Notes under the pieces: model-generated
The model's database searches: none
Told to the model about the DNA's origin: nothing
The model's input: the letters and a program-made list of their open reading frames with translations, nothing else
Made by a program: the position numbers and the translations under genes
In this document: one piece after another, positions 1 to 9,990 of the stretch
Numbering within the stretch: position 1 is the stretch's first letter
How the letters are laid out: the number at the start of each line of letters is the position of its first letter
Assembly (NCBI GenBank): GCA_030386875.1
Contig: CM059575.1
Span: 51,924,859-51,988,858, forward strand
Length of the DNA stretch: 64,000 nucleotides
Direction: 5' to 3'
Source of the DNA: Morinoia aosen
Lineage: Eukaryota; Arthropoda; Malacostraca; Amphipoda; Talitridae

Positions 1-602
1 AATAATAGGATCCAAAGAGAAACATTGCCATAGTATCCAATGTATGAGAGTTGAATGCTTCTCATTTCCTGGACAGCATCTTTCAGAGACAGATTGTAGA
101 TTGATATTTTGAAATGTTATACATACATATTTAAGTACATTTTCATCCCATGAACAATTTACTCTACTAAGTTGAAAGCAAACATTATTTAAATTGGTAA
201 GGATAAGTTAACTAAATTTTCAGAAATTACCCCTCAACACAATTGAACATGAGTGTAAAATGATATTTTACTATAATTTTTGGTCAAACTGGGATTTTGT
301 TAGCATCAGTCAGCTGTTATATTCAGAAATCCTTGTTCATGACTGTACAGAGTTAAACATGGCACAGTCATGTCTTATTTGTAATGGATACATAAATCTT
401 TATAACACCTATCCATTTCTCATGTAAATGCACAACGGTGAGCATTAAAACCGTTAAATCAATTTTTGAAATCGTACATCAGCAGTGAAGCAATTGAAAA
501 ATATTCAAATACCAACAATAGTATTCGGGAGTTAGATCTTAGTTCTGTCATGTATTGCATAAATTTGTAATTAATGAGAATCAAATCTTTCAAATCTTTC
601 GT
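1..602. other. no gene seen
   Basis: AT-rich sequence without a credible open frame, RNA gene or repeat array. The only open frame touching it, on the minus strand, runs into the SINE and is explained by that. Confidence 0.5.
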
Positions 603-895
603 GCTCTCTGTGGCACAGCGGTTAAGGGATCGGACTTGCATGCTGGAAGTCGCGGGTTCGTATCCCGGCGCTGGCGCAGAGATTTTCCCCGTTGGGTATA
701 AGGGAAAGCTCCTGCACAATACCCCTGGTTAACCCACTCAACCCAGGTGTCGGAAATGGGTACCGGCTTTACGGGGGAACCGTCATGGTGTCCTATATAT
801 AGGGTTAGTTGTAAGACATTTGAAAAACCAATGCTAAGATCATATGTATCAGGCTTGATTGGAAATAAAGCATCCCAAAGATGCCGATGTTAACC
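603..895 (+). mobile_element. tRNA-derived SINE, copy 1
   Basis: The head resembles a tRNA gene with an RNA polymerase III promoter. A box-A-like TGGCACAGCGG lies at 611-621 and a box-B-like GGTTCGTATCC at 655-665. The body contains CCCAGGTGTCGGAAATGGGT, and the tail has TATCAGGCTTG followed by GGAAATAAAGCATCC. The same order of blocks occurs at 55231-55513, so this is a family and not a true tRNA gene. The anticodon arm does not fold cleanly, so the parental tRNA is uncertain. The 3' limit is approximate. Confidence 0.8.
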
Positions 896-1672
896 GATGT
901 TGACCTAACCTTTCACAGTTCAAGATACTATTTTCAAACCTAGAGAATGAGTTATATGTTACACAACACTGCTCCAACTCGAGCAACTAAGTCAAATAGC
1001 ATGCTACTTGTTAGTCATTCATGTTACCAGCTGAGCTATTTCATGATTTCGACTTCATTTCTTGATGCAATAAAAATACTTTTCAATAATACGTATTTTA
1101 TCTTAAAAACGAAGGTCATGAAATATAAAATATAATCAAATAAAGAGCCTATTCATACCTAGTAAATTAGAAGCTAACTGTGGAATTACAGCGTTTAATC
1201 AGGCCCGTTAACTGAATTTACCAATTTGAATTCCCGATGAGTCACGCACGGCCAGCAAGTGAAAGCTATGCAGCATGAATAGTTACGAAATTTCTATACT
1301 TTCACAGCTAAAACATACACAGTTTGATCAGATTTCCGTATCTTAAATACTGTGACGGGCTAAATTTCATTATTTTCAAGGGATTCACAGTATCACAAAC
1401 GAGTATACACACATTTTGATAACAACTGAGAAACTGATCACTTATGTTTCCGAGTACCGACTCCCGACTAATCCCAAGTACAACTAACACAGACCCAATA
1501 CAAGAAGATACGGGATTCATCAGTATTTTGCTCCGAGCTGGAGACGTAAAAAACGTCATCACCAATGACCACTCAGGGCGCAGAGATTTCATGACATCAT
1601 TTGTTTTGAAATTGGTGCGCATTGATTGGTTGACATTATTAGAAGAAAGTTCTGCATCATGGCACAGTGATC
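896..1672. other. upstream region of the THAP-transposase gene
   Basis: No convincing coding frame. The promoter and 5' untranslated region of the gene starting at 1673 should lie here, but no clear TATA box or initiator can be assigned. I looked for terminal inverted repeats matching the 3' flank (9025-9460) and saw none by eye. Confidence 0.35.
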
Positions 1673-1967
1673 ATGGCGCCTTGTATTCGTGTGAAGCGTT
1701 GTTGTATGACTAATTGCGAAAATAATAGCGTCAATCGCCCTGATTTAGTTTATTTCAATTTTAGAAAGAAAACTTGTTCTGCGTGGCTTGAAGCGTGCGG
1801 TAATGAGGCTCTTCACTTGTTGAAACTGCGAAATTTAATTAGGAATTACTATGTGTGTGCCCAACACTTCTGCAAATGGGATTATTCATATGTGTTATCT
1901 CCATTCAAAAATAAGTTCTTGTTAAAACCTGATGCTATTCCACAACAAACTGTGGTGGACAAACCAG
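1673..1967 (+). CDS. exon 1: THAP zinc-finger domain
   Basis: The start is ATG in GATCATGG at 1673; the frame is also open just upstream through a GTG at 1667. The encoded ~98 residues show the THAP signature: a Cys pair (CCMTNC) near residues 10-15, a conserved Trp in CSAWLEACG, the second metal pair CAQHF near residue 58, and a DAIPQQ stretch in the place of the family's AVPTxF box. THAP domains are sequence-specific zinc-dependent DNA-binding modules. The exon ends at AG|GTAATG, leaving one base of a split codon (phase 1). Confidence 0.75.
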
Positions 1968-4900
1968 GTAATGTGTAATTGTTAAAAATATCTAGTTGCA
2001 AATTGCAATTGTCTTTGTTTTCAGTATTTCGTAATGCAGTCTCATTCATGAGAGTGACACCTTTGAATTGTTTTCAATTTTGTTATGAGATCTAATGATG
2101 ACAATGTAATGCTTTATTATTGGATGCTTTATTATTGCAAGGCTTTATTGGAGTTGAATGGTAATGGTTAGATATTAAATTATTGTGTTATTTCTGATTG
2201 AAATGCTTTACTGTAGCCTATGCTTTAAAACTTATTTGCATTATTCTTTTGTAACATCATGAATAATGCAAATATTTTGATTAATTTGATTGTTTGAGAA
2301 TGACCAAAACTCTGATGCAAATGCACTGCGTGTAAAAATATATGGGCATCATTCTGCTGAAGCGCTCCTAAATTAGTAAGTCAATTGATCAAAGAAGTTA
2401 CTAGAAATTAGTACACGTAACTCAGAGGAATTCTATTTTAAATCATATTGTTCTAAAACTAGTGACAGAAACCTTCAATTGTAGGTTACTATGTGAACTT
2501 CAATAAACCTAGAAACATAAATATTGTTACTTATTGAGATTGCTTCTAAAATGCAAACTTATTGTGCTTAAAAGTGATTTTTACTAATTATTATTTGGAG
2601 CATATGTAAATAAAAAAAGTCATGACACATAACTTCCCCATGAGTGACCACTCTTGCCTGCTTCAAGTTGTGTAGGAGTGAACATTTGTTTAAATGTAGC
2701 AATGAAAGGTCCATTCATTATTGTGATGACTGGCAAGTGACTGAATACTACCTAATTTTTCCATGTTTGATAATTATTTTCATTTCACAATTTACCCTAT
2801 GGTATGTCTATAGTGTCAACTTGAGACCACTCTAGAGCCTTTTAACTTTAATTTAAAAATGCTCAAGTTCAATTTAATGAAGCTCAAGTTGAATTTAAAA
2901 ATTCTAAAGTAGGCTATATTTTAAATTAGGTATTAGGCTATATTAGAATTATTAGTTAAGAGATTGGCCTCTAATTTGGTATTACATTGTATGTATAATA
3001 CTATTTTATATAACATGATATAATAAACCACTATTGTAGCAGCCTGATTGTTTAAATATAAGTTTGAAGCTATGTAATGCTGAACTTTTCAGTCAGTGCA
3101 GTTTGCTAATTGTCACAGTTACTTATTACATAAAGTTTATTTGGACCATTTTTTGTAAATAGCTATAAATACCTATGATCTGTTTAGCAAATGATTCATA
3201 GGTAAAACTTGAAGAATGTCAAATTAAGTACAAAATCACAGCACTTTTGTTTGTCTGATATTATATTTACTCTATTTTCAGTGCCAGTAATTTTAAACAA
3301 TTATGCATTGTCACAAATAAGCTTCAATTATATTATTATTGCATAGGTGTGCAATTTTAGAAACATAACCTTTTCAACATTGAACTTGATGTTTTTTAAA
3401 TTGAACTTGAGCTTTTTTAAATTAAACTTGACCTTTTTAAAATTAAACCTGACCTTTTTTAAATTAAAATTGATATATTTTTTAAATTAAACTTGGCCTT
3501 TTTGTAAATTAAAGTTGAAATTTGTTAAATTAAACTTTTTTTTTTTAAATTAAACTTGATCTTTGTTAACTTGAATTTTACCTTTGTTAAATTGAACTTC
3601 AGCTTTCTTATACTAAAGGTAAAAAGCTGTAGTAGCATTACAACCGTTATCTTTTCACAAGCGGTGCATTTGTGTCTGAATGTTTACTCCAAACATATTA
3701 CATACCATAACATTCAAATTTACTTTTCTCTTACTTTTCGGAAAGATTGAACATGTTTTCTATGGGTATGTACAGAACATGCTTATGTTGTTCTTAAACA
3801 ATCAAAAATTACAAAGTAATTGCATGATAGTTGATGTTAGGAAAGAACAATGCAGGTAATTTTATACCATAATCTACAGTGCTGCATCATAGTCATTAAT
3901 AATATGAAATATCTAGTATTTGCAATATTGCTAGTGTTAGGATAAAATCTTGCAAATTAGTTGTTCAATTTAAGCTACAATACTTCATATTAATTATCAA
4001 ACAATAATGCCATACAATTTCTATCCATACCCTTTAAACCCTCCAAAAAAACTTTGCATTGCAAATGGGCAAATGAGTATCAACTTTTGTGGTCCGGTTT
4101 CTAGTGACTCCTCTTGCAAAAATCAAGCAGTTCATATTAACCGGGTGTTTCATTCAACAAATGAGAATATCTGCAATAGGCACAATAGAAGTGAACCTTG
4201 AGAAGCATTTGTAAATCATTTGTTGGTGTTGGAAAGATGACTTACAAAAATTGTAATTACCTCACAAAAGCAAAACTTAATATAGGATCTGTTTGGTGTC
4301 AACAAACTGAGGCATAAATGCACTGCTTGTGAGAAGGTAATGGTTGTAATGCTCATGGTGCTGCCCAACGCTCAATCCCAGGTGCTGGCAAGCCGTCAAC
4401 CCCAGGTGCTGGCAAGCCGTCAACCCCAGGTGCTGCCAAGACGTCAACCCCAGGTGCTGGCAAGCCGTCAACCCCAGGTGCTGCCAAGCCGTCAATCCCA
4501 GGTGCTGCCAAGCCGTCAACCCCAGGTGCTGCCAAGACGTCAACCCCAGGTGCTGCCAAGACGTCAACCCCAGGTGCTGCCAAGACGTCAACCCCAGGTG
4601 CTGCCAAGCCGTCAACCTTAGGTGCTGCCAAGCCGTCAACCTCAGGTGCTGCCAAGCCGTCAACCCCAGGTGCTGCCAAGACGTCAACCCCAGGTGCTGC
4701 CAAGACGTCAACCCCAGGTGCTGCCAAGACGTCAACCCCAGGTGCTGGCAAGCCGTCAACCCCAGGTGCTGCCAAGCCGTCAATCCCAGGTGCTGCCAAG
4801 CCGTCAACCTCAGGTGCTGCCAAGCCGTCAACCTCAGGTGCTGCCAAGCCGTCAACCCCAGGTGCTGCCAAGACGTCAACCCCAGGTGCTGCCAAGACGT

Positions 4901-7900
4901 CAACCCCAGGTGCTGCCAAGACGTCAACCCCAGGTGCTGGCAAGCCGTCAACCCCAGGTGCTGCCAAGCCGTCAATCCCAGGTGCTGCCAAGCCGTCAAC
5001 CCCAGGTGCTGCCAAGACGTCAACCCCAGGTGCTGCCAAGACGTCAACCCCAGGTGCTGGCAAGCCGTCAACCCCAGGTGCTGCCAAGCCGTCAATCCCA
5101 GGTGCTGCCAAGCCGTCAATCCCAGGTGCTGCCAAGCCGTCAATCCCAGGTGCTGCCAAGCCGTCAACCCCAGGTGCTGCCAAGACGTCAACCCCAGGTG
5201 CTGCCAAGCCGTCAATCCCAGGTGCTGCCAAGCCGTCAATCCCAGGTGCTGCCAAGCCGTCAACCCCAGGTGCTGCCAAGACGTCAACCCCAGGTGCTGC
5301 CAAGCCGTCAACCTCAGGTGCTGCAAAACCTTTCATTACTTGCGCTAAAAGGCTTTCAGCACAAAATGCACCCAAGTTTGTCACTTCTGATGTTGCGCAA
5401 CAGGACACAAAAGTGAACATTGTAATAGCTTCATCAGTACAGGTCAGTCATGTTGAAAGTACAGCTTACTGCATTTTCAGTTACAGATTGGGAAATCCAT
5501 TAGGGGGCATAGGGTAAGCAATTTTAGTTTAGTTACCTTTGTCAATCCTATGCTATGGGCATTGTTGACCCCAGGGGATTTTGTTTCGTGACCTAAGCTA
5601 TAAAAAGGCCTTCGGCAATCCTAATTTTATGTGCTCACTTTGAGTCGTCCAATTTTCGTACCTTTTTTGCTATCATTTCTTTTCCTGTTTTTCCTCTTCT
5701 TTCTTAACTCGCTGTTTCTGTCTGTAGGATTTCATTGATTGCAAGTAAATTAACGAGTGTAATTGATGTTTTGTACATTATTCCAGAGCTCTTCCAAGAG
5801 TGCCAATCCTCCAATCCATTGTAAACGGCGCTTGTTTGCAACGTCTGAGGAATGTAGGGTTGCCCAAGAAGGTCCAGCTATTGCGTCTGGCACTCCTGAT
5901 CCTGTAGAACCTGCCATCAGTGCTAACTCCAAGGAGGTGTGTGGAAGGGGCATTAGAGGTAGACCAAAGTTAGGGTGGGTGAATGGGATGGGAGTGGCCA
6001 TTGCGTGGTTGTGGTGTGTTATTTGAGGAAGCCAGATGACTCGGAGAAGGTAAATGTTAATGGACGGTGCTTGTGAATGCCTGATTTTGACGCAGCCCCG
6101 AGGGGGTGTGGCGGACGTCTTGGACACGTATGGGCGCAGGTCTGGGGTGCACGTGACTTTCATGATACAGCAAGGGTAAACCAGTGAAAAGTGCCTGCTG
6201 CCGAATTCGACAACCTAAAACCCAAAGTTTTGTGTGTGAGTGGTTAGGACTTGGCGCTTTTGGCTATACCTTTCCTTCTTGAAGCGAGGGAACAACCTTA
6301 GATCTATAGTTATGTCGAAAAATGGTGTAAACAATATGCCATGAGTATACTATTTCTGTGAACACCGATTGTGGGATGATTTGATTCCATTTAGGCAATG
6401 TAGAAATTTTTCTCAATATTATTATTAGGACATTTAATAAAATTAACTAACTTTATCTGTACTTCAATCATTTATAAATTGTTTCAGAGCTCTCTAGGTA
6501 AAAGGAAATGGTCCGAGTTGCAAAGCTCTCACCATCCAAGGTTGCCTTGCAAAAGACGCCTAATAGAGTCTCCTTCCGGAACTCGGATTGCCCTTGAATG
6601 CTCCTCTACATCAACTACAAAGAGAGCTAAGAAAGAAAGAAGGCATTGTAAGAAATCACGGGTTTTGTACAGGAGATTGAACACCGATGCATTTCTGAGG
6701 AGCGTTTCTGGCAGACTTGGACCGTACCTCAGTGAATTTGTCAAACATAAGTTGAGGGGTAAACAACGGTACAGCATGTATCATAAATGGCTGGCTCTAA
6801 ATATCCTTGTCAGTTCATCTGTCAGCCATTATCAGCTAATGAGGAACATCACACCCTTGCCTTCATATACTACTGTGGTGAGTGTGCTGCGAAATTTCAA
6901 GTTATCACCAGGCATTAGTAGTAAAAGTGTTTCCATCTTGAAGATGAAAGTGAAACCCACAAACCCGAAAGATAAACTATGCTTTATTTTCGCTGATGAA
7001 ATGTCCCTCCGTAGAGGGTTATCATATAATCAAGAAAAAGATACCGTAATAGGATATGAAAATATAAAAACCGGAAATTGCAAAAAACTGGCTACTTCTG
7101 CATTTTGTGTTATGGCTTCTGGGGTAGCCAAAAAGTGGAAACATCCAATTGGCTTCTACTTTACATCATCCGCTATGCCCTCTGCGTACATCAAAGACAT
7201 CTTGCGGGAGTCTGTTGCTGCAATGGAAAAGCAAGGCTTCGTTGTTTTAGGCATAACGAGCGACCAAGGCAGCAATTTCCAAAAAGCGTTCAAGGAAATG
7301 GGCTGCTCATCAACCAATCCTGTTGTAGAATTTGGAAATAAAAAGTATATTGTGTTAAAAGACCCTCCTCATTTAATTAAAAATGCTCGAAACTTTCTTC
7401 TCAAAGGTGATTTAATCATGCCCACTCTAAATTCCACAGCTTCTTGGCATCACATCAAACAACTTTTTGAATTGGAACAGAAAAGTAGCATAAAATGTGT
7501 TCCTCGTCTGTCGCATGAGCATGTGTACAATTTGAAATTTGCCCAAAGGATGAAAGTCAAACTAGCCACTCAAGTGTTGTCGAACTCAACAAGTGCGGCT
7601 TTAGACTACTACGTCTCAAAACAATCCCTCTCAGCTTCTGCGTCAGCAACCAGCTTGTACTGTAAAAAATTTAATGATCTATTCGATATTTTTAACTCTC
7701 AGTCTCCTGCAGAGAAAGTGCCTCTCAGGAAACCACTCTCACAAAGTTCTCCGTCTATTGAAATCTTGAAGGACTACATCTCTTGGCTACAAGAATTGCG
7801 CTCATTGAACCCCCAACGAAGATGTTTCTTTATTAACGCCTGACGGGTGGATTCAATCCATCAATGCACTTTTATTGTTGAGAACAGAAATCAAGGAAGA

Positions 7901-9024
7901 TGTCCTACCTTACATGTGCGTCAGGAATCTGTGTCAAGACGAGCTGGAAAAATTCTTTGGTAAAATCAGAAACGTACAGAAGTTTCCAACGCCTCAAAAT
8001 TTCATTGACGCTTACTGCAAAGTGTCGACAGCTTCTCTCATGAGGGCACCAATGAAGAGCAATGTTGAGGTGGCCGAAGAAGACCTGAATGTGGAAATGT
8101 GGAACATAGTTGAAGAGGTAATGAATAAATAATTTTCTTGATGTTGTTCTAACGTCATAGATTCTTCATTCTGATTGAGGCTACTTGTATGAAGCGTATA
8201 TACTTGACGTTTAGGCTCGTATCAGTTCTAATTACACTCTAAAATGACGGTACTGCCATTGTAAATTTACACGAGCTGTTCTACAAATTAAGCCATTGTT
8301 ATTGGGCTCTAGTGATGTATGTTTCACTTCTATAATGTTTAGTTGTATATCATTCCATGTGTATTTATTACAGTGATATTAAGTTAAGTATGGACGATTC
8401 TTATTGATAATTTTGTCACGATTTCTTATGGCTGTGTTACGGTTTGATTTCCAGGTTCCTGAAGAGGCCCCTGAGGCGGTTGTTCTCTCCTACCAAGAAA
8501 TAGAGGCAGCCAAAACTTTCTCCGCATCTACGATTGTTGGAGGGATGTTCGAGTCAATGGAGGTAGATGGTGCCGTTACCTACTTCGCTGGGTATATAGC
8601 CCATAAAATCAACCAGTTTCACCTCAAGTTGAAAGGATCAACCTTACCTTCATGTGAAACTTGTTCTCGTATTCTCACGAATCAAGATTTATCTATGCAC
8701 CTCTTCACGAGCTTTAAAGAGTATGTTGAAACTTCCCCGCCTTCTCTCAATTACTGCAGCGAAGAGTTCATTGGGGAAATAATTAATTTTGAAAGAGTAT
8801 TTTTATTTTGTTTCGACAATTATTGTCATGTTATAGGGTTTCGCAAACTAGTGAATAATCTCTTCACAATCATCTCCGCATTTAACTTTTGCTGCGTTCG
8901 GGTCAACGCATATTTTCAGAATTACTTTGTAAAATGTAGAACACTTCAATGCATTAGGCATCTACAAAAAGGGGTATCTTCAACAAGTGTGAATGAAAAA
9001 GTGAAGAAAATTACACATCAGTAA
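1673..9024 (+). CDS. five-exon THAP-domain / P-element-type transposase with a 39-unit repeat linker
   Basis: Whole-gene model: exons 1673-1967, 4334-5442, 5787-5936, 6488-8117 and 8455-9024. The domains in order are a C2CH THAP zinc finger (binds DNA), a (GAAKPSTP)n linker, a Lys/Arg-rich segment, an RNase H-like P-element transposase core with the GTP-binding-type insertion region, and the P-element C-terminal domain. All four introns are GT-AG and phase-compatible (1, 0, 0, 0). The coding length is 3754 nt, divisible by three after removing one extra base in a C-run at 7810-7814; the product would be about 1250 residues. THAP9 and Drosophila P transposase share the THAP-plus-transposase arrangement, but this linker is not something I recognise in the family. 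It could be an old P-type transposon or a domesticated host gene. No flanking terminal repeats were found by eye. The product, if made, would be nuclear. Confidence 0.75.
2855..2910 (+). repeat. short run of AGCTCAAGTT-type repeat
   Basis: Two or three degenerate ~20-bp units containing GCTCAAGTTCAATTTAA. They belong to the same word family as the arrays at 3370-3620 (inverted), 13395-13600 and 60110-60860. Confidence 0.55.
3370..3620 (-). repeat. degenerate ~20-bp tandem array (TTAAACTTGA type) in intron 1
   Basis: About a dozen loosely spaced units of the form TTTTTAAATTAAACTTGA, which is the reverse complement of the AAGCTCAAGTTCAA family. Because the preceding short run at 2855 is in the opposite orientation, a transcript of this intron could pair with itself. 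Confidence 0.7.
4334..5442 (+). CDS. exon 2: (GAAKPSTP)n repeat linker
   Basis: The phase-1 acceptor AG at 4332-4333 joins exon 1 in the frame that reads GAAKPSTP repeats. From 4381 to 5316 there are 39 units of exactly 8 residues, of types GAAKPSTP, GAAKTSTP, GAGKPSTP, GAAKPSIP and GAAKPSTS. After the array the frame continues for about 40 non-repetitive residues (FITCAKRLSAQNAPKFVTSD and onward) and ends at CAG|GTCAGT, phase 0. No Met is needed because the segment is internal. A Pro/Ser/Thr/Lys/Ala/Gly composition predicts an extended, flexible, basic spacer between the DNA-binding and catalytic domains. The choice of this frame over the other open frames rests on the matching splice phases on both sides. 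Confidence 0.65.
4381..5340 (+). repeat. 24-bp minisatellite, 39 uniform units plus divergent edges
   Basis: The unit is GGTGCTGCCAAG followed by CCGTCAACCCCA. Unit starts fall every 24 bp from 4381 to 5317 with no insertion or deletion. A degenerate unit precedes it at 4357 and the 5317 unit is altered. Variants recur in a higher-order order: a GGC unit, an ATCCCA unit, optional CTCA units, a CCCCA unit, then two or three AAGACG units, repeated about four times. Since 24 is divisible by three, several frames are open; only one is supported by splicing. Confidence 0.95.
5443..5786 (+). other. intron 2 of the THAP-transposase gene
   Basis: Donor CAG|GTCAGT, acceptor TTCCAG at 5781-5786, phase 0 on both sides. 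It contains a pyrimidine-rich stretch around 5670-5730. Nothing else was seen. Confidence 0.55.
5787..5936 (+). CDS. exon 3: basic linker, related to the start of exon 4
   Basis: 150 nt (50 codons) between TTCCAG and GAG|GTGTGT, phase 0 at both ends, so it can be included or skipped without changing frame. It encodes a segment starting SSSKSANPPIHCKRRL that parallels the start of exon 4 (SSLGKRKW, later CKRRL) and begins with the same six bases after the acceptor (AGCTCT). This suggests an internal exon duplication. No known domain. Confidence 0.5.
5937..6487 (+). other. intron 3 of the THAP-transposase gene
   Basis: Donor GTGTGT at 5937, acceptor GTTTCAG ending at 6487. A minus-strand open frame over 5750-6163 is considered a shadow. 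Nothing else was seen. Confidence 0.5.
6488..8117 (+). CDS. exon 4: P-element-type transposase core
   Basis: Starts after GTTTCAG and ends at GAAGAG|GTAATG, phase 0 both sides. A Lys/Arg-rich N-terminal part (CKRRL, TKRAKKERR) may act as a nuclear localisation signal. The catalytic core follows: IFADEMSLRRG carries the likely first acidic residue, LGITSDQGSNF the second, and KDPPHLIKNARN matches the conserved Asp-Pro-Pro-His motif where the RNase H fold is interrupted by the GTP-binding-type insertion. The frame breaks at 7810-7814 and resumes with LLTPDGWIQSINALLLL, then ELEKFFGKIR. The matches to THAP9 / P-element transposases are in the expected order. Apart from the one-base shift, the exon is open for over 540 codons, which argues for recent function or an assembly error. 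Confidence 0.8.
7810..7814 (+). other. +1 frameshift in a run of five C
   Basis: The frame open from 6488 runs to a stop at 7841-7843, while conserved transposase sequence continues in the next frame from about 7809. The two frames meet at CCCCC. One extra C explains the break and also restores the length of exon 4 to a multiple of three. It may be a sequencing or assembly error, or an inactivating mutation. Confidence 0.7.
8118..8454 (+). other. intron 4 of the THAP-transposase gene
   Basis: Donor GTAATG, acceptor ATTTCCAG ending at 8454, phase 0 both sides. Without splicing, the upstream frame stops within 15 nt. Confidence 0.6.
8455..9024 (+). CDS. exon 5: C-terminal domain of the P-element-type transposase
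   Basis: Begins VPEEAPEAVV after TTCCAG and ends at TAA (9022-9024). VTYFAGYIAHKI is the family's conserved Gly-Tyr motif in the C-terminal domain. A Cys pair (CETCSRIL) and a final basic segment (ENEKVKK-like, ending THQ) follow. A further small intron near 8790-8856 is possible because TTATAG precedes GGTTTCGC, but the frame stays open without it. Confidence 0.7.
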   Translation, partial: VPEEAPEAVVLSYQEIEAAKTFSASTIVGGMFESMEVDGAVTYFAGYIAHKINQFHLKLKGSTLPSCETCSRILTNQDLSMHLFTSFKEYVETSPPSLNYCSEEFIGEIINFERVFLFCFDNYCHVIGFRKLVNNLFTIISAFNFCCVRVNAYFQNYFVKCRTLQCIRHLQKGVSSTSVNEKVKKITHQ

Positions 9025-9463
9025 CTGCACCTAAACAGTTCAATAGAAAATTTAATTAACGCTTGTAACGTTTTAGCTAATTGGGTATGTGGTTCCCAAA
9101 TGCTTTTGGGGTCACCACTCCTATTCAGGAGACTAAATGTATTCTATTGATTTTCTTCCACTTTTTCGTTCGTATTGCTGTCTGGGAATACCGTATCGTG
9201 CCAATCGCGTTGAGAGGAAATGAATTGAAACCACGGTTGTACTCAGCTTTGACTTTTAATGAGTCTGGCAGAAGCAGGACACGAGATCAGCGAAGGCCAC
9301 GTCCAGGGGGGGGGGGGGGGGTAAGCCAGACAAAGGCCAGGATAGTTTCTTCCAAGTCCAAGATCTTCGTAGGATTTGTTCAGGCGAGAATTTTCTTGTG
9401 GCAGAGATGCTGCTGATGACGATGACGCAAGGGTGAAGGCGTGTCATTGGAATGTAAACCGAC
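9025..9463. other. 3' flank of the transposase gene, with a G-run
   Basis: No gene seen. A run of 16 G lies at 9306-9321; apparent short frames through it are not credible. No polyadenylation signal can be assigned confidently before the minisatellite. Confidence 0.4.
9306..9321 (+). repeat. (G)16 homopolymer
   Basis: Sixteen consecutive G residues in otherwise AT-rich DNA. The length may be unreliable. Confidence 0.9.
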
Positions 9464-9700
9464 AGAGATGTCGACTGTCAGAGGTGTCGACTGTCAGAGA
9501 TGACGGAAATATTGACTGTCAGTGATGTTGACAGAGATGTTATTGACTGTCAGTGATGTTGACAGAGATGTTATTGACTGTCAGTGATGTTGACAGAGAT
9601 GTTATTGACTGTCAGTGATGTTGACAGAGATGTTATTGACTGTCAGTGATGTTGACAGAGATTATTGACTGTCAGAGACGATGACAGAGGTGTTGACTAA
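9464..9700 (+). repeat. 31-bp minisatellite (TTGACTGTCAGTGATG type)
   Basis: Units of ATTGACTGTCAGTGATG plus TTGACAGAGATGTT start at 9511, 9542, 9573, 9604 and 9635, exactly 31 bp apart. Diverged, shorter relatives (GTCGACTGTCAGAG) flank it on both sides. Confidence 0.9.
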
Positions 9701-9990
9701 GCGAGTGTAAAGAGGAGTGATATTGTGGTAAAAAGAATGCGTCGTAAAGAGGAGTGTAGTAAAGATTGTACACTGAGAATGTTGAGAGAAGGGATGTTCC
9801 AGACGCCGATTGTATCTAAGGTCTTAACACTGGCCCTTGTAGATTTGTATGGTTCATATTTGGCTGTTGCGCCCTACTTTATATACTGAAATGGCCCGGA
9901 AGTCTACCCTTGTTTTGAAAACCGTGCGGCGGAAGGATGCTCTTTATTGTAGACTCGTAAGGTCTTTAATAAAATAATTGTTTTTCTAAT
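9701..9990 (+). other. possible transcript 3' end, not assigned
   Basis: Non-repetitive sequence ending with CTTTAATAAAATAATTG near 9965-9980, which holds an AATAAA polyadenylation hexamer. It could be the 3' untranslated end of the upstream gene or a piece of an unrecognised element. Confidence 0.25.

Larger units (their letters stand above)
1968..4333 (+). other. intron 1 of the THAP-transposase gene
   Basis: A 2.37-kb AT-rich intron between the exon 1 donor (GTAATG) and an AG acceptor at 4332-4333; an alternative AG 3 nt later also keeps phase. It contains short tandem copies of an AAGCTCAAGTTCAA word in one orientation (about 2855-2905) and of its reverse complement (about 3370-3620). 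Small open frames, for example at 4007-4201, show no recognisable domain. Confidence 0.55.

Noticed and set aside
611..690. A genuine tRNA gene
   Set aside because: Box A and box B are present, but the arms do not fold into a cloverleaf, and a SINE body and tail follow that recur at 55 kb.
4381..5340. CRISPR-like regularity
   Set aside because: Units are contiguous with no spacers, and the context is eukaryotic.
4340..5416. Open frames on the plus strand reading QVLPSRQP repeats
   Set aside because: They arise because the 24-bp unit is free of stops in several frames. One contains a stop at 4618-4620, and neither matches the splice phases of the flanking exons.
4277..5420. Two long minus-strand open frames (about 350 codons each) over the same array
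   Set aside because: Pure repeat translation with no domain outside the array; the opposite strand has a coherent spliced gene.
5750..6163. 137-codon minus-strand frame
   Set aside because: Overlaps exon 3 and intron 3 of the phase-consistent plus-strand gene and shows no domain.
9300..9450. Open frames crossing the G-run on both strands
   Set aside because: Poly-Gly and poly-Pro translation of a homopolymer; no domain support.
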